Part shown: positions 27,432 through 35,758 of the stretch, piece after piece | How the letters are laid out: every line of letters begins with the position of its first letter | Position numbering within the stretch: position 1 is the stretch's first letter | Origin: Limnohabitans parvus II-B4 | GTDB taxonomy: Bacteria; Pseudomonadota; Gammaproteobacteria; Burkholderiales; Burkholderiaceae_C | Reading direction: 5' to 3' | NCBI RefSeq assembly: GCF_003063455.1 | Contig: NZ_NESN01000002.1 | Span: 372,001 to 436,000, forward strand | Length of the DNA stretch: 64,000 nucleotides | The notes under the pieces: generated by a model | Database searches by the model: none | Seen by the model: only the letters and a program-made list of their open reading frames with translations | Told to the model about the DNA's origin: nothing | Made by a program: the position numbers and the translations under genes

Positions 27432-29785
27432 TGCAATCTTCCAATCAACCCGTGCTGCGCGACCTGGTGCTGGTCGGCGGCGGCCACAGCCATGTGGGCG
27501 TGCTGCGCATGTTCGCCATGAACCCCGAACCCGGTGTGCGCATCACCGTCATCTGCACCGACATCGACACGCCTTACTCGGGCATGCTGCCGGGCTACAT
27601 CTCGGGGCACTACAGCTTTGACGAAGTGCACATCGATTTGGGCCGCCTGTGCGCCTTTGCCGGTGCGCGGCTGTACCACGATGCGGTGGTGAGCATCGAC
27701 CGCCAAAACAAAAAGGTCATCTGCCGCCACCGCCCGGCAGTGGCTTATGACGTGCTCTCGATCAACATCGGCTCGACCCCGCAAATGCAGCAAGTCGAAG
27801 GTGCGCAAACCCTGGCCGTGCCGGTCAAGCCCATTGCGCAGTTCAACCAGCGCTGGCTGGCCCTGCTCGACAAAGCGCGGCAGTGGCCCTCGCACCGGGG
27901 CCGCATGACGATTGCGGTGGTGGGCGGTGGCGCGGGCGGCGTGGAATTGGTGTTGTCCATGCAATACCGCTTGCGCAACGAGCTCAAAGCGCTGGGGCGC
28001 AACCCCGAAGATCTCCAGTTCGTGTTGCTGACCGCGGCTGACACGATCTTGCCGACACACAACCCGGGCGTGCGTGCACGTTTTGCCAAGGTGCTGAGTG
28101 AGCGCAACATCGAAGTGCACACACAGGCCGAGGTGGTGCAAGTCTCACCCGGCTGTCTGCACACCAAGAACGGCCGCACGCACGACGCCGATGAAACCAT
28201 GTGGGTCACCCAAGCCGGTGGCCCCGCATGGTTGCAAAGCACCGGCTTGGCGCTGGATGCGCAAGGCTTCATCCAGGTCAATGCACAACTGCAAACGGTC
28301 AACGATCCACTGGTGTTTGCGGCCGGGGACATCGCTTCTTTTATAGACCGCCCACTCGAAAAAGCGGGCGTGTTTGCCGTGCGAATGGGCAAACCCCTGA
28401 CCGAAAATTTGCGCCGCAGCTTGCGTGGCCAGGGTCTGATCACCTACAAGCCGCAACGCCATTGGCTGGCTTTGATTTCAACAGGCAACCGCTACGCCGT
28501 GGCGTCGCGCGGTGCCTTGGGTTTTGCAGGCGATTGGGTCTGGCACTGGAAAGACCGCATTGACCGCCACTTCATGCGCCGCTTCACCGATTTGCCGGTC
28601 ATGGACACCAGCCGCCCGGGCGCACATGTCAGAACCGCGATCCAGTCCATGGGCCAGTTGTTGAAAGACATCCGGGCTCAGGGCAAAGCGCCAACCACTC
28701 ACTTGTCATTGAGCGCAGAAGAGTCCCAGCAAGCCATATCGGCCATCGCCATGCGTTGCGGTGGCTGCGGGGCCAAAGTCGGGGCCACTATTTTGTCGCG
28801 CGCCTTGGAGCACTTGAAGCCGGTGGCACGACCAGATGTGCTGATCGGCCTGCATTCGCCGGACGATGCGGCTGTGGTGCGTGTGCCGCCGGGCATGGCC
28901 GTGGTGCAAACCGTGGACTTTTTCCGGGCCTTCATCGATGACCCCTATCTGTTTGGCAAAGTGGCGGCGAACCACGCGCTGGGCGATATTTTTGCGATGG
29001 GGGCCGAAGCCCAAACGGCCACCGCCGTGGTCACAGTGCCACCCGGTCTGGAGAGCAAAGTCGAAGACCTGCTGACGCAGATGATGGGCGGCGCCATCGA
29101 AGTGCTCAATGCCGCAGGCTGCGCCTTGGTGGGTGGTCACACGGGCGAAGGTGCCGAGCTGGCCCTGGGCTTTGCCATCAACGGCCTGATCGACGAGAAG
29201 ATGGACAGCGTGATGCGCAAGGGCGGCATGCAAGCAGGCGATGTGCTGTTGCTGACCAAACCCATCGGCACCGGCACCCTGTTTGCGGCGCATGCCCGCC
29301 ACGCCACCAAGGGCCGCTGGATCGATGCCGCGCTGCAATCGATGTTGCAGTCCAACCAGGCGGGGGCCCAAATTTTGCAAGCGCATGGAGCCACTGCCTG
29401 CACCGACCTGACCGGCTTCGGTTTGCTCGGCCACTTGATCGAGATGACTCGACCTTCAGGTGTGGATGCCGAGCTGAACATGAGCGCCCTGCCCCTGCTG
29501 GACGGCGCAGTGGACTGCGTCAAGGCGGGCATCGTCAGCTCGTTGCAGCCCGCCAATGTGCGCCTGCGCCGCGCGCTGCGCAATGCCGACGAGTTCGTGG
29601 GCGACCCACGTTACCCGCTGCTGTTTGACCCGCAAACTGCAGGTGGCTTGCTGGCCAGTGTGCCTGCAGCGCAAGCGGCGGCCTGCGTGCAGGCTTTGCA
29701 AGCCGCGGGCTACGTGCACACCACCATCATCGGCCGCATTACCGTGCAAGGCGATGCCATCGAGCCGGTGCTGCTGAAAACCTGA
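27431..29785 (+). CDS. selD: Fusion of FAD/NAD(P)H oxidoreductase with selenophosphate synthetase (SelD/SenC)
   Basis: A 784-residue two-domain protein. Residues about 10-385 form a type II NADH dehydrogenase-like flavoprotein (LVLVGGGHSHVGVLR; second nucleotide motif VVGGGAGGVELV; FAAGDIASF). Residues about 440-784 form SelD, which makes selenophosphate from selenide and ATP. The catalytic Cys446 and Lys449 are present in RCGGCGAKVG, and the ATP-binding Asp-rich segment SPDDAAVVRV and VGGHTGEGAELALG follow. The flavoprotein half may reduce a selenium or sulfur species to feed selenide to SelD. The start at 27431 overlaps the senB stop. No selA, selB or mnmH is in view, which favours selenosugar production as the use of selenophosphate. 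Confidence 0.93.
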   Translation: MQSSNQPVLRDLVLVGGGHSHVGVLRMFAMNPEPGVRITVICTDIDTPYSGMLPGYISGHYSFDEVHIDLGRLCAFAGARLYHDAVVSIDRQNKKVICRHRPAVAYDVLSINIGSTPQMQQVEGAQTLAVPVKPIAQFNQRWLALLDKARQWPSHRGRMTIAVVGGGAGGVELVLSMQYRLRNELKALGRNPEDLQFVLLTAADTILPTHNPGVRARFAKVLSERNIEVHTQAEVVQVSPGCLHTKNGRTHDADETMWVTQAGGPAWLQSTGLALDAQGFIQVNAQLQTVNDPLVFAAGDIASFIDRPLEKAGVFAVRMGKPLTENLRRSLRGQGLITYKPQRHWLALISTGNRYAVASRGALGFAGDWVWHWKDRIDRHFMRRFTDLPVMDTSRPGAHVRTAIQSMGQLLKDIRAQGKAPTTHLSLSAEESQQAISAIAMRCGGCGAKVGATILSRALEHLKPVARPDVLIGLHSPDDAAVVRVPPGMAVVQTVDFFRAFIDDPYLFGKVAANHALGDIFAMGAEAQTATAVVTVPPGLESKVEDLLTQMMGGAIEVLNAAGCALVGGHTGEGAELALGFAINGLIDEKMDSVMRKGGMQAGDVLLLTKPIGTGTLFAAHARHATKGRWIDAALQSMLQSNQAGAQILQAHGATACTDLTGFGLLGHLIEMTRPSGVDAELNMSALPLLDGAVDCVKAGIVSSLQPANVRLRRALRNADEFVGDPRYPLLFDPQTAGGLLASVPAAQAAACVQALQAAGYVHTTIIGRITVQGDAIEPVLLKT

Positions 29786-29831
29786 ACGCCTCCCACGCCT
29801 GAACCGCCATACACATCTCTCGACCCATGCC

Positions 29832-30587
29832 TCACTTCACCCAGCCCAGCGCCTGAACCCAGCCCACACTCTGACTGCCCGTGTTGTCGCTGTCGGCACC
29901 CACCAGCACCGCACGGACTTTGGGCACAGCGGCCCCGGCAGGCAGCTCGTCCGCAAACAACTTGGCAAAGTCGGCGGCCACATCGCGGGTTTCGTTTTGC
30001 CATTGGGCCAAAGGCGCGCCCTTGCCTTGCAGCGTGATGAAGCGCACGCGCTGGGTGTAGGGGTTGGCACCTTGCAGACCTGCAGGATGAACGCTGTCCC
30101 ACACGTAGCAGAGCGTTGCGGCGGGCAGGTCTTCGCCGCTCACGCTGCGAGCGATGCGCAGCAAGGTGCGCTGGCCAAAGGGCACGCGGTCCAGCGGGTG
30201 GTCGAACATCACACACACTTTGAGCGCCGCGTCGTCACCCGCTTTGGTTTGGATGTCGGCCACGCCTTGCCCCCCGGTCAGCGGTTGGTCGAGGCGCCAA
30301 CGCCATTGCAAGCGACCCAGCTCGGCTTTGGGCAAGTCGTGCACCCAGGTGCCATACGAAGCGCGGGTGCTGACCTTGAGCGCCCGCTCGCCCTGCACAT
30401 CAGCGAGCTCGAAGCGGGTGGCCGGAATGTCGGCCTTGGACTTGGGAAAGCCCACAAAGCGCCAAGTGCTGGCGGCTGTGCCATCGGCGGGCACCAGAGG
30501 CGACAAGCTTTGTGCGAAGGCGGATGCTGTGGCGCAGGCCATGCCCAGCGCCAGCAGCGCGGGGATGGGTTTCAACAAAGGATTCAT
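29832..30587 (-). CDS. DUF3047 exported protein
   Basis: A 251-residue protein with a signal peptide (residues 1 to about 25, ending ASAFA). The rest matches DUF3047: RFELADVQGERALKVSTRASYGTWVHDL and the pattern FGQRTLLRIARSVSG ... ATLCYVWD, with beta-rich composition. Its role is unknown; it is probably periplasmic. The start at 30587 overlaps the stop of the upstream VTT-reductase fusion by four bases (ATGA), so the two are translationally coupled. It converges with the SelD fusion. Confidence 0.8.
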   Translation of the reverse strand: MNPLLKPIPALLALGMACATASAFAQSLSPLVPADGTAASTWRFVGFPKSKADIPATRFELADVQGERALKVSTRASYGTWVHDLPKAELGRLQWRWRLDQPLTGGQGVADIQTKAGDDAALKVCVMFDHPLDRVPFGQRTLLRIARSVSGEDLPAATLCYVWDSVHPAGLQGANPYTQRVRFITLQGKGAPLAQWQNETRDVAADFAKLFADELPAGAAVPKVRAVLVGADSDNTGSQSVGWVQALGWVK

Positions 30588-32746
30588 CCGCGCCGCCAAT
30601 CGTGGAACTTCTCCACCCAAGCCAGCAACTTTTGTGGCGCGTGCGCCCGCTTCCATTCACCGGCCGCGTACTTGTTGGCCTCGGCCATGGTCGGGTAGGT
30701 GTGGATGGTGCCCAAAATCTTGTTCAAGCCCAGGCCATGCTTCATGGCCAATACGTATTCGGCCAGCAAGTCACCTGCGTGCGAGCCCACGATGGTCACA
30801 CCCAAAATGCGGTCTTTGCCCGGCACCGTGAGCACTTTCACAAAGCCGTGGGCTTCGCTGTCGGCAATGGCCCGGTCCAGGTCGTCGATGCCGTACTTCG
30901 TCACCTCATACGCGATGCCTTGGGCTTTGGCCTCTTGTTCGTTCAGGCCCACACGCGCCACCTCGGGGTCGATGAAGGTGGCCCACGGGATCACGCGGTA
31001 GTCGACCTTGAAGGATTTGAAGTCACCAAACAGCGCGTTGACGGCCGCATACCAAGCCTGGTGCGCGGCCGTGTGGGTGAACTGGTAGGGCCCGGCCACA
31101 TCGCCTGCGGCGTAAATGTTGGGGTAGAGCGTTTGCAGATACTCGTTCGTCTCGACGGTGCGGTGCGTGGGCACGCCAATGTCTTCGAGGCCATAGCCTT
31201 GCAGGCGGGCCACACGGCCCACCGCGCAGACCAAGGCGTCAAACACGATTTCCACCTCTTGGCCTTGGGAAGAAACTACCAAAATTTTGTCCTCACCCTG
31301 GCGCTCGCAGCGCAGCGCCTTGTGCCCGGTGAGCACCTGCACGCCGTCGGCCTGCAGCGCGTCGCGTGCCAACGCAGACACCTCTTCGTCCTCGCGCACC
31401 ATGATGCGATCGCCCATCTCGACCTGCGTGACCTGTGCGCCCAAACGGGCAAAGCTTTGTGACAGCTCGCAGCCAATCGGCCCGCCGCCCAGCACCACGA
31501 TGCGCTTCGGAATGTCGTCGAGCTTGGCAAACTCGTCCCACAGCGTGTCGCTGGTGACATAGCCCACGTCATCGAGGCCCGGCAAAGGCGGCACCACAGG
31601 CCGTGCGCCTGCTGCAATCACAATGCTCCGCGCTGTCAGGCGCTGCACCTGGCCGTTGTTCAAGGTCACTTCCACGGTCCAAGGGTTCACCAACTTGCCG
31701 TAACCCTGCAGCACCTCCACACCCAAGCCGGTGTAGCGCTCCACACTGTCGTGCGGCTCGATGGCTTTGATCACGTCGTGCACACGCTGCATCACCGCCT
31801 TGAAACTGAAGCTGGGCGCGGTGTCGCTCAGGCCGTACTTCGCGCCGTGGCGCATCTGGTGGGCCAGCTTGGCGCTCTTGATCAAGGCCTTGCTCGGCAC
31901 GCAGCCGTAGTTCAGGCAGTCGCCGCCCATCTTGTGAGCTTCAATCAAAGTCACTTTGGCTTTGACGGCGGCGGCAATGTAGGCCGACACCAAACCTGCC
32001 GCGCCACCGCCGATCACGATCAGGTTGCGGTCAAAAGTCTTGGGGCGCACGCTGGCCCAACGGGCATAGACCTTGCGCTTTTGAACGGCCGCGACCACAC
32101 GCCGCGTCAACAAAGGGAAGATGCCCAGCAACACAAAGCTGCCCAAAAGCGCCGGGCTCAGAATGCCCCGCACCGAGTCCAGCTGCGCCAGTTCCGTGCC
32201 CGCATTCACATACACCGCGGTGCCCGCCAGCATGCCCAACTGGCTCACCCAGTAATACGTCCAGGTCTTCATGCGCGTCAGGCCCATGAGCAGGTTGATC
32301 AGGAAAAACGGCACCACCGGAATCAAGCGCAAGGTGAACAGATAAAACGCGCCTTCTTTGTCCACACCCGCGTTGATGTCGGCCAAGCGCTGACCAAAAC
32401 GCGCTTCGACCCACTCGCGCAGCACAAAACGCGAGGCCAAAAATGCCAAAGTGGCACCGAGCGTAGAAGCAAACGACACCAGCAGCAAACCTTGCCACAG
32501 GCCAAACACAGCCCCACCGCCCAAAGTGATGATGACCGCGCCCGGAATCGACAGCGCCGTGGCCAAGACGTACACCCCAAAGTAAACGGCGGCCACCATC
32601 ACAGGCTGCTGTGCATAGAGCTGGTCAAAACTGGCTTGGCTGGCCTTGAGCTGTTCAAAGCTCAGATAACGCCCCAGGTCCAGCGCCACAAAGGCACCGA
32701 TGGCCAGCGCCAGCAAGAGCAGCAAGAGGGATTGACGAAAGCGCAT
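30584..32746 (-). CDS. Fusion of TVP38/TMEM64 (VTT) membrane domain with a disulfide reductase-like flavoprotein
   Basis: A 720-residue protein. Residues 1-220 are a six-helix VTT/TVP38 domain like E. coli YdjX and YdjZ (SIPGAVIITLGGGAVFG; FYLFTLRLIPVVPFFLINLLMG). Residues 240-720 are a class I pyridine nucleotide-disulfide oxidoreductase: FAD motif VIGGGAAG, redox cysteines Cys277 and Cys282 in GGDCLNYGCVPSKAL, NAD(P) motif VLGGGPIGCELSQ and the C-terminal base in HTYPTMAEA. It resembles mercuric and dihydrolipoyl reductases but lacks a heavy-metal domain and the paired C-terminal cysteines of MerA. It probably reduces a disulfide or metalloid compound at the inner membrane. The start at 32746 opens the first helix. 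Confidence 0.88.
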   Translation of the reverse strand: MRFRQSLLLLLLALAIGAFVALDLGRYLSFEQLKASQASFDQLYAQQPVMVAAVYFGVYVLATALSIPGAVIITLGGGAVFGLWQGLLLVSFASTLGATLAFLASRFVLREWVEARFGQRLADINAGVDKEGAFYLFTLRLIPVVPFFLINLLMGLTRMKTWTYYWVSQLGMLAGTAVYVNAGTELAQLDSVRGILSPALLGSFVLLGIFPLLTRRVVAAVQKRKVYARWASVRPKTFDRNLIVIGGGAAGLVSAYIAAAVKAKVTLIEAHKMGGDCLNYGCVPSKALIKSAKLAHQMRHGAKYGLSDTAPSFSFKAVMQRVHDVIKAIEPHDSVERYTGLGVEVLQGYGKLVNPWTVEVTLNNGQVQRLTARSIVIAAGARPVVPPLPGLDDVGYVTSDTLWDEFAKLDDIPKRIVVLGGGPIGCELSQSFARLGAQVTQVEMGDRIMVREDEEVSALARDALQADGVQVLTGHKALRCERQGEDKILVVSSQGQEVEIVFDALVCAVGRVARLQGYGLEDIGVPTHRTVETNEYLQTLYPNIYAAGDVAGPYQFTHTAAHQAWYAAVNALFGDFKSFKVDYRVIPWATFIDPEVARVGLNEQEAKAQGIAYEVTKYGIDDLDRAIADSEAHGFVKVLTVPGKDRILGVTIVGSHAGDLLAEYVLAMKHGLGLNKILGTIHTYPTMAEANKYAAGEWKRAHAPQKLLAWVEKFHDWRRG

Positions 32747-32839
32747 GAGTGGAAAACTCCAGGATGGCCAAAAAAAATTAAAAATGAACAACAGCTGCTT
32801 GTTGATTCGCCGCCACAAGGTGAAAGGTTACAGCCAGCG

Positions 32840-33460
32840 TCAGGAGTTTGCCCTGGCTTGAAGCCGCCGATACCCCCACCAAACCCGCATCCCCGTAGTC
32901 ACCGCACACAACCCTGCAAACCCATAAGCCAACACCGCAAAGTGTTCAGGCCACACGCACATCGCAGCAAACACGGTGATGGTCTCGGTGGCTTCGGTCA
33001 GACCGCCCAAGAAGTAGAAACTTTTGCCCGGCAAGGCGGTGTCGGTCAGGCCGCGTTTTTCGGCCAGTGCGGCGAATGCCAAAAAGCTGCTGCCGGTGCC
33101 GATGAAGCTGGCCAGCAGAGCTGCGGCGGGCAGTGCGTTGGTGCTGGGGGTGGCCACGGCAAAGGCCAGGGGGATGGAGGCATAAAACACGAAGTCGAGC
33201 GCGATGTCCAAGAATCCGCCCGCGTCGGTGGGCTGGGTCAGGCGGGCCACGCTGCCGTCTAGGCCATCGAGCAAGCGCGAGGCCAGCAGCAGCGCCAAGC
33301 CCCACCACCACGCTTGCAGCGCAATGGCCACGGCGGCGGCCATGCCGATGGCAAAGCCCAGCCAGGTCAGCGCGTCGGCGCTGACGCCTGCGCGCACCAA
33401 GCCGCGTGCGGCGGTGTTGAGCGCGGGGCGCAAGAGGGTTTGGGCGTGGCGGTCAAACAT
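32840..33460 (-). CDS. ynjF: CDP-alcohol phosphatidyltransferase family protein (YnjF-like)
   Basis: A 206-residue membrane enzyme. The family motif is complete: Asp65, Asp68-Gly69, Ala72-Arg73, then Asp85 and Asp89 in LLDGLDGSVARLTQPTDAGG and FLDIALDF. Such enzymes transfer a phosphoalcohol from a CDP-alcohol in phospholipid or inositol-phosphate synthesis; the acceptor here is unknown. The start at 33460 lies 8 bases inside the end of the ABC ATPase gene. The E. coli gene of the same type, ynjF, is likewise last in the ynjBCD cluster. Confidence 0.8.
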   Translation of the reverse strand: MFDRHAQTLLRPALNTAARGLVRAGVSADALTWLGFAIGMAAAVAIALQAWWWGLALLLASRLLDGLDGSVARLTQPTDAGGFLDIALDFVFYASIPLAFAVATPSTNALPAAALLASFIGTGSSFLAFAALAEKRGLTDTALPGKSFYFLGGLTEATETITVFAAMCVWPEHFAVLAYGFAGLCAVTTGMRVWWGYRRLQARANS

Positions 33461-34130
33461 GGTTGCTGCTTTCTTCGGTGGCGCGCAAGTGCACCACGCG
33501 CCGCGGGTCGGCGACATCTTGTTCGTCGTGTGTGACCAGCACCACAGGGATGCGCCGCTCGCGCACATGTGCAAACACCCACGGGCGCAGCTGGGCGCGC
33601 AAGGCGGCGTCTAGTTTGGAGAACGGCTCATCCAGCAGCAGCGCTTGCGGCTCGGCCAGCAGCGCCCGCATGAGCGCGACGCGGGCGCGTTGCCCGCCCG
33701 AGAGCGTGGACGGGTCACGCTCGCCCATGCCCGACAACTCCGCCTCTTGCAGCGCTTGCTGCACACGCGCCTGACGCTGCGCAGGCGGCAAGGTGCGGGG
33801 CACGGCAAACAGCAGGTTTTCGGCCACCGTCATGTGCGCAAACAGCAAAGCATCCTGAAACACCAAGCCGACACCGCGCAGGTGCGTGGGCAAGGTGGTG
33901 AGGTCACGGCCGTTCAGCTGCACGCGGCCGTCAAACTGCAAAGGCTGCAAACCTTCGGACACGCTGGCCAGCGTGCCCGCCGTGGCGGCCAGCACCGAGC
34001 TTTTGCCGCAACCACTCGGCCCCATGAGCGTGAGGATCTCGCCTGCGGGCACATGAAGGTGCAGGTCTTGCACCAAGGTCTGCGCCACCGTGCCCAAGCG
34101 TTCGATATCGATCTGAAGTCCCGCGTTCAT
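33453..34130 (-). CDS. ynjD: ABC transporter ATP-binding subunit (YnjD-like)
   Basis: A 225-residue ATPase with Walker A GPSGCGKSS (residues 37-45), signature LSGGQRARVALMRAL, Walker B ALLLDEPFSKLD and switch His in VLVTHDEQD. It matches E. coli YnjD in length and context. Its first four bases (ATGA) overlap the permease stop, and its end overlaps the ynjF-like gene, so the whole cluster is tightly coupled. The substrate of this transporter type is not established. Confidence 0.87.
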   Translation of the reverse strand: MNAGLQIDIERLGTVAQTLVQDLHLHVPAGEILTLMGPSGCGKSSVLAATAGTLASVSEGLQPLQFDGRVQLNGRDLTTLPTHLRGVGLVFQDALLFAHMTVAENLLFAVPRTLPPAQRQARVQQALQEAELSGMGERDPSTLSGGQRARVALMRALLAEPQALLLDEPFSKLDAALRAQLRPWVFAHVRERRIPVVLVTHDEQDVADPRRVVHLRATEESSNHV

Positions 34131-35758
34131 GTGTTGTCTTTCATCGGCCCGATCTTCTCAAATTGGCGTGGCCTGCCCAAGTAAGCGGCCAAAGCAAAGG
34201 CCAACACGGGCAAAAGCATCTGCAAGGCGGCATAAGCGCTCATGAGCGAACGTTGCGCGCCAGACGCCAGCGTCACGGCCTCGGTGGTGACCGTGGCAAA
34301 GCGCCCCGCCCCGACATACAAAGTGGGCAAATACTGCGCCACACTGACCGCAAAACCCACCGCCCAGGCCGAGGCGATGGCGCGTTTGAGCAGCGGCCAT
34401 TTGATGCGCAGCAAATCCGTCCATCGGCTCTGACCCAAGCTGGCCACCACGGCCGATTGGCGCGGATCGACCGCCAAATAGGCGGGCTCCAAGGCCAGCA
34501 GCACATACGGCAGCACCATGACCGCATGCGCCAAAAGCAGGCCCAGCCACTGCCCCTCCAGTCGCCACTGCAGCGCCACGCTGTAGAGGCCCACCACCCA
34601 CAGCACCGAGGGCAACACCAGCGGCAGCAACCACCAAGGTCGCAAAGCCTGTTGCCAGCGGCGCGGTGTCAGCTCCAGCCAGGCCACCGACCAAACCAGG
34701 CACACACTGGCAGAGGCCGCCGCCAAACCCAAGGTGGTCCACACCGTGGGGGCACTGGCGATCACTTGCGCCCAGGCATCACCCGTCCACAGCGATGGCC
34801 AAAGCTGCGGAAAAGGCCAGACGCCAAACACACTGCCCACCGCCAAGGCCCACCAAACGGCCAGATATGCCCCACCGATGACCAAGCCCACCCAGGGCGA
34901 ATCACCCTGCAACAACAGGGGGCTGCTTGCAGATTTGCGCAGACGCGCCCATGCGCGCAGCACCATGACGGTCACCCCCGCCAACATCGCCACACTGCCC
35001 GTCAGCCACCCCGCCGCTGCCGCGCCTTGCGCCTGCATGGCCGCATCGGCATCACCCAGCCATTGCCAGGCCAGCACGGCCAAAGTGGGTGGCGTCGCAG
35101 GGCCAATGATGAGCGCCATGTCCACCACCGTGAGGCCATAGGCCAACACCGCCAGCAGTGGCCAGCGCAAGCGCGGTGCCAGCTGTGGCCAGACCACTTG
35201 GGCAAAGGCGGTTGTGGGCGTGTGGCCCAAAGTTTGGGCCAGTGCAAATTCGGCCTGCCATCTTCGGCGTAGGTCTTCGCGTTGCAATTGCGTGGCCGCC
35301 ACCCAGAGCAAGAACGGCACTTCCTTGAGCCACAGCGCCAAAATCAATCCCAAGCCCCACGGGTCTTGTGTGGTCACCCAAGGCGGTGGCGCATCAAAAC
35401 CCGACAGGCCCGGCGACACCAGGCGCAAAGCCCAGCCGCTGGGCGAGAGCCACAACACCAAGCCAATGGCCATGGCCGCGTGCGGCGTGGCCAGCAAGGC
35501 AGGCACATGGGTGAGCCAGCGGGCCAATTGCTGCCGAATGAAACCATGGGCCAACAAACGCGCCACGGTCCACCACACCAGCACCGTGGAGGCCAGCCCG
35601 GTCCACAGCGTCATGCCCCAAGCACGCAGCGTTTGCGGATCGGCCCACAAGGCCTGCCAAGCGCTGACATCCAGCGCTTGCGAAGCGGCCGCCCACAGCG
35701 CCCAGCCCATGGGCAGGGCAGCGATCAAGGCCAGCGAAAAGGTGGGCAAGAAGCTCAC
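34127..35758 (-). CDS. ynjC: ABC transporter permease, fused two-domain type (YnjC-like)
   Basis: A permease of about 543 residues with two complete membrane domains of roughly six helices each, as in YnjC, ThiP and FbpB. The second EAA-like loop is AVVASLGQSRWTDLLRIKWPLLKRA. I choose the GTG at 35758 because it overlaps the stop of the binding-protein gene in a GTGA; an in-frame GTG at 35779 would add seven residues. It takes its substrate from the YnjB-like periplasmic protein. Confidence 0.83.
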   Translation of the reverse strand: MSFLPTFSLALIAALPMGWALWAAASQALDVSAWQALWADPQTLRAWGMTLWTGLASTVLVWWTVARLLAHGFIRQQLARWLTHVPALLATPHAAMAIGLVLWLSPSGWALRLVSPGLSGFDAPPPWVTTQDPWGLGLILALWLKEVPFLLWVAATQLQREDLRRRWQAEFALAQTLGHTPTTAFAQVVWPQLAPRLRWPLLAVLAYGLTVVDMALIIGPATPPTLAVLAWQWLGDADAAMQAQGAAAAGWLTGSVAMLAGVTVMVLRAWARLRKSASSPLLLQGDSPWVGLVIGGAYLAVWWALAVGSVFGVWPFPQLWPSLWTGDAWAQVIASAPTVWTTLGLAAASASVCLVWSVAWLELTPRRWQQALRPWWLLPLVLPSVLWVVGLYSVALQWRLEGQWLGLLLAHAVMVLPYVLLALEPAYLAVDPRQSAVVASLGQSRWTDLLRIKWPLLKRAIASAWAVGFAVSVAQYLPTLYVGAGRFATVTTEAVTLASGAQRSLMSAYAALQMLLPVLAFALAAYLGRPRQFEKIGPMKDNT

